A stretch of 64,000 nucleotides of DNA from Algoriphagus winogradskyi. Lineage in GTDB: Bacteria > Bacteroidota > Bacteroidia > Cytophagales > Cyclobacteriaceae. Under the pieces are notes generated by a model. That model was given only the letters and a program-made list of their open reading frames with translations, was not told the origin of the DNA and did not search any database. How positions within the stretch are numbered: the stretch's first letter is position 1; each line of letters begins with the position of its first letter. The stretch lies in contig NZ_FXUA01000004.1 of NCBI RefSeq assembly GCF_900182815.1, positions 62,001 through 126,000 on the forward strand, written 5' to 3'. The translations under genes were made by a program, and so were the position numbers. Of the stretch, positions 33,085 to 41,032 are shown piece by piece.

Positions 33085-34179
33085 TTAGTTATTTGTTTCC
33101 AATAAGTGATCTAGCTTTTCCCAATTTCCAGTCAGCGACTCTTTAATTATCTGGTTCCATCTAGCCTGTACATCTCTGTTTAAACCATTTCGGGTTTGGC
33201 CATCATACAATTCCTGAAGCTTATTCATCTCTCGATAGGCGTCCAAATAGATGTCATTGAGTGTTGCTTCAAAGAAGGCCGGTTCCAAATCTGCGTTATT
33301 TAATGCGTAGATCATTCGGTCGGCAGCAATTCTGGTCAGGTCAAAATGCTTCTGCTCATGATTGTTTGCGTAGTCATCTGCATTCTTCACCCAAGACTGA
33401 TCTGGTAGCATATATACTTTTATGAAAATTGTCTGGATGATTTCCCCAGCTACTATTTCTGCGTTTCCTTCGATTGACAAGCTGCTAAAAATGGTTGCAT
33501 TGAAGGAGCTTGTAGGGTCTGGAGATTCAGAGAAATCGTCCCATGTCAAAGGCCTTTCTGGATCATAATAGACAGTGTCCTTGGTACTAGGTAGGATAGG
33601 GTCAAGAATATTCAACTTTACAGTCTTTGCCAAGGATCTATTGGTAGGCGCTTGGCTGCTAAACCAAGCATCGAAGTATTCCCAACTATTTTCAAATAAT
33701 TGCTGCACACTTTTTTGCACGTTTGTAGTTTGATTGGCAGGTCTTCCATAGTTAGCTTTTCCATTAAAGTCAACTAAATGAACTGGATTTCCTTCACCTT
33801 GGACAAAAAAGCCAAGACTTAGTTGAATCTCTCCTTTATATCCTCGCTGATTAGCTTGGTAGATTTCTTTAAGATCTAAATTGTAAATTTTGACTAGAAT
33901 ATTATATGAAGTATTCTGATCTGATGTGATTCTTGAATTATAAAAAAACTTTGCTTGCTCAGCTAATTTTCCGTCAAAGGTAGCTGTCAGCTTATTCCGC
34001 TCTGAATCGTATACCTGTCCTACTGATTTTTGAACTCTTGAATCCATCACTTTACTAAAAATATATTCTTTCCTCTGTCCAATAGTACTGTTAGGAGTGA
34101 GCTTCAAAGTCAATTGCTGACCTATTGCTATCCCAATAGAGAGCAGAATATATACTATAGTAAGTGGGAAGATTCTCAT
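33085..34179 (-). CDS. Exported DUF922-type protein with HExxH motif
   Basis: 364 residues with an N-terminal signal peptide (MRIFPLTIVYILLSIGIAIG). The second half matches the DUF922 pattern: YDPERPLTWDDF, then NHEQKHFDLTRIAADRM, which contains a zinc-metallopeptidase-like HEQKH (HExxH). The first half (about 20-190) has no recognised domain. Members are predicted secreted or periplasmic peptidases, but activity is unproven. Its reading frame starts 479 bases from the next gene, on the opposite strand. Confidence 0.75.
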   Translation of the reverse strand: MRIFPLTIVYILLSIGIAIGQQLTLKLTPNSTIGQRKEYIFSKVMDSRVQKSVGQVYDSERNKLTATFDGKLAEQAKFFYNSRITSDQNTSYNILVKIYNLDLKEIYQANQRGYKGEIQLSLGFFVQGEGNPVHLVDFNGKANYGRPANQTTNVQKSVQQLFENSWEYFDAWFSSQAPTNRSLAKTVKLNILDPILPSTKDTVYYDPERPLTWDDFSESPDPTSSFNATIFSSLSIEGNAEIVAGEIIQTIFIKVYMLPDQSWVKNADDYANNHEQKHFDLTRIAADRMIYALNNADLEPAFFEATLNDIYLDAYREMNKLQELYDGQTRNGLNRDVQARWNQIIKESLTGNWEKLDHLLETNN

Positions 34180-34657
34180 GTATGGCGAAAGAAAATAAAA
34201 TCAGTTGGGATTGATTAATCAGACTAAGCCTAACGAATAGCACTGGTAGCAAGTTTTAGAAAGTAGGTGAAAGTTAGTTCTAAATCTGATCACCTACTTG
34301 TATTCATTCGGACAAAGTGTGTTCATAAGCGTACATGTTATTTGTTAGTAGCGTAATCTAATGAACTGTTTTTTCGATTTTTTCAAAATTAAATTTTATT
34401 AACAAGTGTAACATGGTGCAACCTCAGAAATGCTGTAATCCGTCTAAAACTGTCCGCTGACATTACAGTCGGTCACAGATGTGATCAGTTTTTATACAGG
34501 TTTTGTTAATTATTTGGATTTGTTTCAAAATTTAATTCTGATTATTTGTTATAAAAATTAATATCTAGAATTAATTAAGTCTTTTAGCAAAGATTGTTTT
34601 TTGCTTTGGTATGCACTTCGCAATAGGTATAGCACAACACTTCTAAACCAACATATT
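34180..34657. other. Divergent AT-rich intergenic region with inverted repeats
   Basis: 478 bases without a convincing gene. It holds a perfect 10-bp inverted repeat AAGTAGGTGA (34261-34270)/TCACCTACTT (34290-34299) without a T-run, and a small palindrome TCACAGATGTGA (34473-34484). It presumably carries the promoters of the DUF922 gene and of the small exported protein, but I found no full TTTG-N20-TAnnTTTG match. Confidence 0.6.
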
Positions 34658-35245
34658 ATGAAAACTTTATTCACAGTAGCACTTGCAAGTACTTTATCTT
34701 TTGGCTCATTCGTAGCAAATGCAAGTGAAGATTTGAGAGCTCTTTCTGCAGTAAATTCCAATTACAAAAAAATCAATGTGACGCTCAATGAGGGAGTAGG
34801 CAAGGCGAAAATCACTATTTTATCCACGGACGGCAAAGTATTAAATAACAGAAATGTGCGCGTCAAAGGTGAGAATTTGATGGTTCCTTACAATATGGAA
34901 AACATGCCAGCTGGAGACTATCAGGTCAAAATCGTTACAGAAGAGGAGGAAGTTACTTACACAGTAGAGACATTTGAGAAACCTACCCCAGATTCAGCAT
35001 TGCCGCTGATGGCTTCAGGTAAACTTATTGACAATAATACCGTAAGTCTATCAGTGTTTGGGCTAAATGAGCCCGGCGTTGAAGTAGAAATTATTTCTTC
35101 CGAAAGCGGTAAAGTGATTTACACAGAGCAAATATCCCAAGAAGAAGGTTTTAAAAAGGATTATTCATTCAGCAAGTTTAATGCGAAGGATGTCCACGTG
35201 AGAGTAACAGACTCAAAAGGTCGAAGCAAAACCCTTTATTTCTAA
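34658..35245 (+). CDS. Small exported protein with Ig-like/DUF3244-type beta repeats
   Basis: 195 residues from the ATG at 34658 (MKTLFTVALASTLSFGSFVA, signal peptide cleaved after NAS); the open frame upstream to 34601 has no signal-like sequence. The mature part looks like two beta-sandwich units: about 28-105 (VGKAKITILSTDGKVL ... PAGDYQVKI) and about 115-195 (GVEVEIISSESGKVIYTE ... VHVRVTDSKGR). Such modules occur in secreted Bacteroidota proteins of unknown function. It is followed by a strong terminator and is monocistronic. Confidence 0.75.
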   Translation: MKTLFTVALASTLSFGSFVANASEDLRALSAVNSNYKKINVTLNEGVGKAKITILSTDGKVLNNRNVRVKGENLMVPYNMENMPAGDYQVKIVTEEEEVTYTVETFEKPTPDSALPLMASGKLIDNNTVSLSVFGLNEPGVEVEIISSESGKVIYTEQISQEEGFKKDYSFSKFNAKDVHVRVTDSKGRSKTLYF

Positions 35246-35266
35246 ATTAAGCCAACTATTATCAAC

Positions 35267-35297
35267 AGCCCTGATTTATAGATCAGGGCTTTTTTTG
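35267..35297 (+). terminator. Intrinsic terminator of the small exported protein gene
   Basis: AGCCCTGAT (35267-35275) pairs perfectly with ATCAGGGCT (35282-35290) around a 6-base loop, followed by seven T's. Confidence 0.92.
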
Positions 35298-36008
35298 AGC
35301 TCCTTTTTTCCTCTGATGTTCACAGCAACGGCCATGGATTTTCGCTGATTTTTTTTTGGAGCTAGTATATAAAGTTGATGGCCATGGAATTTAAAGAGAG
35401 CAAAATTTAATTACTGTCTGTGCAACTTTCCTTCTCCTAACCATCAAGAAAGCCGCCGCCATATTTGGAACCTGCCACAGGCAAGCGACTATGGGATAGG
35501 CTGGGATAAAATCTCATTGATCCACCGTGACTAGGATTGGTAGCCAGATTCTCAGTGTCACTGCGGCGAAGCATGCTGCATAGCTAAAGATCATCCAGTT
35601 TTCGTGTGAATCAACATCCAGCTTTTTGGCAATAAGCCATCCTTACCTTTAAGGACAAAGTGAAAAATACCTTCTGAATAAAATTCGAATGTCCGCACTT
35701 CCATGGAAAACCTTTCTGTGCCTCCAAGGCTAGTTGCGGTTGTGAAGCATAGTAAATTTCTTCTTTGGATTGAGTAAAATAGCGGGTGATTTCGAGTTGG
35801 GCGTAGGTACAGTATGAATAAAGTTTATGAAGTTTTATTCGTTTAGCTAATGCTCACGCAATGTGTAATAACCTTGTATTTGTTTGAGCTTCCCCTTTTC
35901 AAAGGGGGTAGGGGAACTTAACTAATTTATGTCTTACTACCTTTTATTTTGATCATTTCCACATTTTTAAAGATTATAGACCTTTAAAATAAGTGACTGA
36001 TTTTGATT
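35298..36008. other. Long non-coding region with repeat remnants
   Basis: About 710 bases with stop codons in all frames and no gene. It contains the direct repeat GGCCATGGA (35330-35338 and 35380-35388), a hairpin CCCCTTT-tc-AAAGGGG (35892-35907) followed by a second GGGG run, and several phrases (TCTGATGTTCACAGC, GCGGCGAAGCATGC) that look like decayed dispersed repeats. No tRNA or intact transposase is present. The pattern suggests an old insertion site or a degenerated gene. Confidence 0.5.
35892..35916. repeat. C-run/G-run inverted repeat, dispersed-repeat-like
   Basis: CCCCTTT (35892-35898) and AAAGGGG (35901-35907) form a 7-bp stem with a two-base loop, followed by TAGGGGAA, which can pair alternatively with the leading TTCCCC (35890-35895). 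Elements of this shape are frequent between Bacteroidota genes; copy number here cannot be tested from one window. Confidence 0.5.
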
Positions 36009-36587
36009 TTAAAGAATGCCCTGTAATCTCAAATGCTGAATCAGCATAATCGTTTTGGCATCTTTGATCTCTCCATTTTTGACCATCTCCAAAGCTTCTT
36101 CGAAAGGAATTTCCAACACTTCGATGTTTTCTTCCTCATGATCTACGCCACCACCTTCACTTACTTTCATGTCCTTTGAGTAAGCGGCAATAAAGAAATA
36201 CAGAATTTCTGTAACTGAACCTGGAGACATGTAGGCTTCAAAGACCTTTTTCACATCGTTGACCACATAGCCAGTTTCCTCCTCAGTCTCTCTTCGAATG
36301 CAGTCCTCAGCATTATCCTTGTCTAGAAGCCCAGCACATGCTTCGATCATCATGCCTGTTTTATTGCCATTGCTGTAGGTTGGTAGGCGAAACTGACGGG
36401 TAAGAATGACTGATTTCTTTTCCTGATTATATAAGAGAATGGTGGCACCATTTCCTCGATCGTAAGCTTCACGATCCTGAGTGATAACCTCGCCATTTTT
36501 CTTGGTGAATTGAAAAGTGATTTTACGAAGTGTATACCAATTGTCTGAGAGCACTTCAGTATTTAAAAGTTTGATGTCTTTAATCAT
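36009..36587 (-). CDS. nudK: GDP-mannose pyrophosphatase (Nudix hydrolase NudK)
   Basis: 192 residues that align along their full length, by memory, with E. coli NudK: REAYDRGNGATILLYN, VILTRQFRLPTYSNGN, EACAGLLDKD, the Nudix core RRETEEETGY, AYMSPGSVTEILYFFIA and the C-terminal IEVLEIPFEEALEMVKNGEI with DAKTIMLIQ. It hydrolyses GDP-mannose to GMP and mannose-1-phosphate with Mg2+, balancing nucleotide sugars for glycan synthesis. It follows the D-threonine-aldolase-like gene on the same strand with a 77-base gap. Confidence 0.92.
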   Translation of the reverse strand: MIKDIKLLNTEVLSDNWYTLRKITFQFTKKNGEVITQDREAYDRGNGATILLYNQEKKSVILTRQFRLPTYSNGNKTGMMIEACAGLLDKDNAEDCIRRETEEETGYVVNDVKKVFEAYMSPGSVTEILYFFIAAYSKDMKVSEGGGVDHEEENIEVLEIPFEEALEMVKNGEIKDAKTIMLIQHLRLQGIL

Positions 36588-36664
36588 GGTTTAGTCTTGT
36601 GCTAAAAACAAACCCAGAGTTATGGTCTGGGTTTAATTGAAAATTTACTGAAAAGTGAAACTAA

Positions 36665-37771
36665 TTACTTTCTCTTTCCTTCCGCATGATCCACTATTTT
36701 CCCGTCTAGTGTCAAGTATTCCCCCATGCAGTCAGCAGTCATACAGGAGTGAACAGGAAGGATTCCAAGGATGTCACCAACTTTTACTTTTGCTAGTAAT
36801 TCGTCGGAAGCTTTGATGATTCCATGTTCCTGAGATATACTTTTAAGGAATGATTTGTTTTCAGGAATAGTCCAACCCTTTTCGTTTAGGTAGACTACTT
36901 CTCCAAAGTTCTTCAGGCCATTTTCTCCTACAAGAACATCCTTTGCCAGATGAACTCCGCCACCATGAATTAGAATTTCCTTTCGATCTTTTTTGATATC
37001 CACGACTGGAACAGCTAAGCAAACGGCGATGTCTTCCTTGTCGCACCCGCCCAATTCTGCTTGCATCAAGTCATAAAAAACAAAGTTACCAGGCCCCATC
37101 TCATCGATATCCCCGAAATCTTCCATCACTGCGCAGCCAGGAGTATCACCAGTTCTGGTGACCAATTTTGGGTATTCTGAATTGTATTTATGTTTTAGCA
37201 TACTCAGGGCATTGCGGGTTTGCTCATAAAGTGCAGGTATATCAGGCATGTAATAGGAATGACCTGCGTGCAAATAAAAGCCCTTGAAGTTAAGTTTGTC
37301 TGACTTCTTGGCGATCAATAAAATCTCCTCGATCAAACCAAAATCACTCACTTCTACGCCTGTTCTACCGTAACCAGCATCAATTTCTATGAAAAAACCA
37401 ACTGGGTATTCCAATTGATCTACTAGCATTTGGGCAGTAGTTGCATTGATTACCTGAACTGAAATAGATTGCCTTTCAGCTATTTTATTAAGCTTCGGGA
37501 TCTCAAGAGGATTGAATGGGAAAGCAATGTGGATGTTTACCCATCCTTGCCCTGCGAGGTATTCAGCCATTTGGATGGAAGAAGCAGTCACTTCGGTGAT
37601 ATTATATTCTTTAGCCCAATCGCCAATTTGGTTGGACTGAGCAGTTTTGAAGTGCGGAACAAGCTTCATGTCATGACGTTCAGCCTTATCAGCCATACGT
37701 TTGATATTTGCCCGGCAGATTTTTTCGTCAAGAAGTAGCGTAGGGGAGGTTATTTTATCCAGATAGCTCAT
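36665..37771 (-). CDS. D-threonine aldolase/D-serine dehydratase-like PLP enzyme
   Basis: 368 residues, alanine-racemase-like N-terminal TIM barrel with K42 in LVPHFKTAQS as the expected PLP lysine, and a C-terminal beta domain ending with PVHSCMTAD, where H341 and C343 match the metal ligands of DSD1/D-threonine aldolase enzymes. FFIEIDAGYGRTGV and YLHAGHSY are further family boxes. It probably cleaves or dehydrates a D-3-hydroxy amino acid using PLP and a divalent metal; the substrate (D-threonine, D-serine, D-3-hydroxyaspartate) is not resolved. Confidence 0.85.
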   Translation of the reverse strand: MSYLDKITSPTLLLDEKICRANIKRMADKAERHDMKLVPHFKTAQSNQIGDWAKEYNITEVTASSIQMAEYLAGQGWVNIHIAFPFNPLEIPKLNKIAERQSISVQVINATTAQMLVDQLEYPVGFFIEIDAGYGRTGVEVSDFGLIEEILLIAKKSDKLNFKGFYLHAGHSYYMPDIPALYEQTRNALSMLKHKYNSEYPKLVTRTGDTPGCAVMEDFGDIDEMGPGNFVFYDLMQAELGGCDKEDIAVCLAVPVVDIKKDRKEILIHGGGVHLAKDVLVGENGLKNFGEVVYLNEKGWTIPENKSFLKSISQEHGIIKASDELLAKVKVGDILGILPVHSCMTADCMGEYLTLDGKIVDHAEGKRK

Positions 37772-38008
37772 TCGTTATAATTGAGATTTTAAAAGTTTTA
37801 TTGAAAGTAAGAAAGATTTACGAAGTGAGAAATAGGATTTATGAGTTTCCAAGGAGATGAACGGGTTTTGCTCGCAGCGACGCAGCGAAAGTTGATTATA
37901 AAACTTATGAACAGAATTACAATTTATGGAGATATCAAAGCTGAGAATACCGATTGAATCAGGAGATAGAACATTTTGTTTTTAGCCTATAAGGGCTGCA
38001 TATACAAG

Positions 38009-38063
38009 CGATGGCTGAAGCCCATCGTAATATAAAAGCGTAAATGCCTTAGCCCTGAAAGGG
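38009..38063. repeat. Degenerate dispersed repeat with two hairpins
   Basis: CGATGG (38009-38014) pairs with CCATCG (38022-38027), and CCCT/AGGG form a tight hairpin at 38053-38063. The phrase with GCTGAAGCCCATCG and GCCCTGAAAGGG is, in my recollection, a common intergenic repeat of Bacteroidota. Only one copy is present here, so the claim rests on recognition. Confidence 0.45.
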
Positions 38064-38195
38064 TGTGATTTTTAATTGAATTTGGTTCGATATTTCCCAG
38101 AAAAGTATTTTTTGCCTTTTTAGGGCAGGTCGTCTTATAAATTTCATGTGTGCCATCGGGGGAAATTTGTTAATTCCTTTTAGTATAAATTCGAA

Positions 38196-38208
38196 AACCT
38201 TCGAGGTT
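38196..38208. repeat. Short palindromic repeat AACCTTCGAGGTT
   Basis: AACCT-TCG-AGGTT is a 5+5 palindrome, followed by imperfect echoes AACCCC and AAAGGTT up to 38226. It resembles a family of short palindromes (variants of AACCTNNNAGGTT) scattered between genes in this phylum. Confidence 0.4.
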
Positions 38209-38386
38209 CCGAAAACCCCAAAGGTTAAGAAATATGAAATTGCGCCTTTGCGCCATGGAGAGAGATTTACAAAGAGAGAAATTCTTCCCCCTATGCAGGT
38301 AACACCATCAATTCTGCTAATTTTGTCCCCCAATAAAAAAGGCTAAAATTGGCCTAAATAGCATTCTTAATTGCCTCAAAACCTTC

Positions 38387-41011
38387 ATGGAAGCAAAGAA
38401 AATACGGAGCACCTTTATTGAGTTTTTCCAAACCAAGCAACATCACTATGTTCCCTCATCACCGATTGTGGTTAAAAATGACCCAACTCTGATGTTTACA
38501 AATGCGGGAATGAACCAGTTCAAAGACGCATTTCTAGGTAATGAAATCGCCAAATACTCCCGCGTTGCCAATTCACAGAAATGCCTTCGGGTAAGTGGCA
38601 AGCACAATGATCTGGAAGAAGTGGGAGTGGATACTTACCACCACACGATGTTTGAGATGTTGGGCAACTGGTCTTTTGGAGATTACTTCAAAAAGGAAGC
38701 GATCGAATGGGCTTGGGAGTTATTGACTGAGGTATATGGACTTAATAAAGACAGATTGTATGTGTCTGTTTTTCAAGGTGATGCAGGTGATAGCCTAGAT
38801 CTTGATCAGGAAGCCTATGATCTTTGGAAAGCTATAGTTCCTGAGGATCGAATTATAATGGGTTCCAAGAAGGACAACTTCTGGGAAATGGGTGATGTGG
38901 GACCCTGCGGTCCTTGCTCTGAAATCCACATTGACTTAAGATCAGACGCTGAGCGCGCTATTATAGCGGGTAAGGATTTGGTAAACAACGATCACGAACA
39001 AGTGATCGAGATCTGGAACTTGGTATTCATGCAGTTCAATAGAGTTTCTGATGGATCTTTGAAACCTTTACCGGCTACTCATGTAGATACAGGAATGGGT
39101 TTTGAGCGTTTGGTGAGAGCTATTCAACACAAATCTTCCAATTACGATACCGATCTATTTGCTCCGTTCTTGGCTGCTTTGGCTAAGAAGTCAGGCAAAG
39201 TTTATGGTGAGGACTTGCCTACTGATATTGCATTCCGAGTGATCGTGGATCACATTCGTGCGATTTCATTTACAATCGCTGATGGGCAATTGCCTTCCAA
39301 TAATAAGGCAGGCTATGTGATACGTAGAATTCTGAGAAGAGCGGTTCGTTATGGGTATACTTTCTTAGGTTTCCATGAACCGTTTTTATATGAGTTGACA
39401 AGTCTGATCGCTGATAATTTTGGAGATATTTTCCCAGAGGTAAGACAGCAGCAGGAGTTTATAGCGAAGGTGATTTTCGAAGAGGAGACTTCATTCCTCC
39501 GAACCTTGGATAATGGTTTGAAAATGCTCGATCAGATTAAAATTGAATTGTCTGAGAAAGGTGAAAATGTAATTCCGGGGAAAACCGCCTTTGAGCTTTA
39601 TGATACCTTCGGTTTTCCGCTTGATTTGACTTCATTGATTGCACGTGAAAGCGGACTTTCTCTTGATGAAAAAGGCTTTGCGCAGGAAATGGAAGCGCAG
39701 AAAACGCGTTCGCGTGCCGCATCTGAATCCGAAACTGGTGATTGGGTAATCGTGAATGAAGACAATGGAGTTGAATTTGTAGGCTACGATTTTCTTAAAG
39801 CTCATGCGCAGATTATCAAGTACCGCGTGATTTCTGATAAAAAAGGAGATAAATACCAACTTGTACTGGATAAAACTCCATTCTATGCGGAATCTGGTGG
39901 ACAGGTAGGGGATACAGGTTTGTTGATTTCTGATACTGAAACAGTTAAAGTAATTGACACCAAAAAAGAGAACGACTTAATCGTTCATTTTGTGGAAAAG
40001 CTCCCTGCAAATCCCGAAGCAAAGTTCGGGGCAGAAGTGGATGCTGAAAAGCGTTTTCTAACAGAAAATAATCACACAGCTACTCATTTGCTTCAGTCAG
40101 CGTTGAAAGAAGTTCTTGGAGACCACATTCAGCAGCGTGGTTCTTTAGTAAATCAAAACTTACTACGTTTTGATTTTTCCCATTTCAGTAAATTGACTGA
40201 AGAGGAGATTTCTAAGGTAGAGGATATTGTGAATGAGAAAATCCGAGAAAATATTCCGCTTTCAGAACAAAGAAATGTCCCAATTGAAGAAGCTAAAAAG
40301 CAAGGTGCTACAGCGCTTTTTGGGGAGAAATATGGTGATTTCGTACGTGTGGTTACCTTCGACAAGGATTTCTCTGTGGAACTTTGTGGAGGAACTCACG
40401 TACCTCAGACAAGTAAAATTGGATTATTCAAGATCGTTTCTGAAGCTTCCAGTGCTTCTGGTGTTCGTAGGATTGAAGCGATCACTGCAAAAGCAGCTGT
40501 AGACTATTTCCGAAAGCAGGAACATTTGGTAAAGGAAATTCAAGAGCTGCTGAAGAATCCTAAAGATCTGACGAAGTCAATCGAGGCTTTACTCCAAGAG
40601 CGAAATGACTTGAAGAAAGAGATTGATGCGTTGCATTTAGAGAAAGCATCAGGTGTAAAAGTAGAATTGCTTAAGCAATTTGTAGCCAATGAAGGTATCA
40701 ATACTTTGATTGCTCAGGTGGAACTGCCAAATGCGGATTCATTGAAAAAGCTAGCTTATGAGCTGAAGAATGAGATCGCGAATGCTTTTGTGATCTTGGC
40801 AGCCAAAGTAGATGATAAACCGCAAATTGCTGTAATCATAGATGAGGACTTGATTGCAAGGAAAAATTTAAATGCTGGTCAAATTGTCAGAGAATTGGCA
40901 AAAGAAATACAAGGGGGAGGTGGAGGACAAGCGTTTTTTGCCACTGCAGGAGGAAAAAACCTCGCAGGGCTAGAAAATGTAGTGGTGAAAGCCAGAGAGT
41001 TGTACCTTTAA
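38387..41011 (+). CDS. alaS: Alanyl-tRNA synthetase
   Basis: Class II synthetase, 874 residues, full length. N-terminal catalytic core (about 1-240; TNAGMNQFKDAFLG, HNDLEEVG, HTMFEMLGNWSFGDYFKKEA), tRNA-recognition helices, editing domain with zinc-binding HTATHLL (NNHTATHLLQSALK) and CGGTHV, and C-terminal C-Ala domain with the Gly-rich GGGGGQAFFATAGG. It charges tRNA-Ala and hydrolyses mischarged Ser/Gly. gatB follows after 21 bases, so the two translation genes are probably cotranscribed. Confidence 0.98.
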   Translation: MEAKKIRSTFIEFFQTKQHHYVPSSPIVVKNDPTLMFTNAGMNQFKDAFLGNEIAKYSRVANSQKCLRVSGKHNDLEEVGVDTYHHTMFEMLGNWSFGDYFKKEAIEWAWELLTEVYGLNKDRLYVSVFQGDAGDSLDLDQEAYDLWKAIVPEDRIIMGSKKDNFWEMGDVGPCGPCSEIHIDLRSDAERAIIAGKDLVNNDHEQVIEIWNLVFMQFNRVSDGSLKPLPATHVDTGMGFERLVRAIQHKSSNYDTDLFAPFLAALAKKSGKVYGEDLPTDIAFRVIVDHIRAISFTIADGQLPSNNKAGYVIRRILRRAVRYGYTFLGFHEPFLYELTSLIADNFGDIFPEVRQQQEFIAKVIFEEETSFLRTLDNGLKMLDQIKIELSEKGENVIPGKTAFELYDTFGFPLDLTSLIARESGLSLDEKGFAQEMEAQKTRSRAASESETGDWVIVNEDNGVEFVGYDFLKAHAQIIKYRVISDKKGDKYQLVLDKTPFYAESGGQVGDTGLLISDTETVKVIDTKKENDLIVHFVEKLPANPEAKFGAEVDAEKRFLTENNHTATHLLQSALKEVLGDHIQQRGSLVNQNLLRFDFSHFSKLTEEEISKVEDIVNEKIRENIPLSEQRNVPIEEAKKQGATALFGEKYGDFVRVVTFDKDFSVELCGGTHVPQTSKIGLFKIVSEASSASGVRRIEAITAKAAVDYFRKQEHLVKEIQELLKNPKDLTKSIEALLQERNDLKKEIDALHLEKASGVKVELLKQFVANEGINTLIAQVELPNADSLKKLAYELKNEIANAFVILAAKVDDKPQIAVIIDEDLIARKNLNAGQIVRELAKEIQGGGGGQAFFATAGGKNLAGLENVVVKARELYL

Positions 41012-41032
41012 AAACACTGAAAAAACGCGCGA

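Larger units (their letters stand above)
37772..38386. other. Repeat-mosaic intergenic region upstream of alaS
   Basis: 615 bases with no supported gene between divergent genes. It is a patchwork of short hairpins and word repeats: AGCC/GGCT (37984-37997), CGATGG/CCATCG (38009-38027), CCCTGAAAGGG (38053-38063), AACCTTCGAGGTT (38196-38208) and a TGCGCCTTTGCGCC phrase (38241-38254). A plausible alaS promoter (TTTG 38322-38325, 18 bases, TAAAATTG 38344-38351) lies at its right end. Confidence 0.6.

Noticed and set aside
34473-34484. TCACAGATGTGA as a Crp/Fnr site
   Set aside because: Half-sites are separated by 2 bases instead of the 6 of the canonical TGTGA-N6-TCACA site, and orientation is reversed.
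35298-36008. tRNA or small RNA gene in the long gap
   Set aside because: No cloverleaf, no GTTCRANYC-type T-loop and no promoter/terminator pair could be found by eye.
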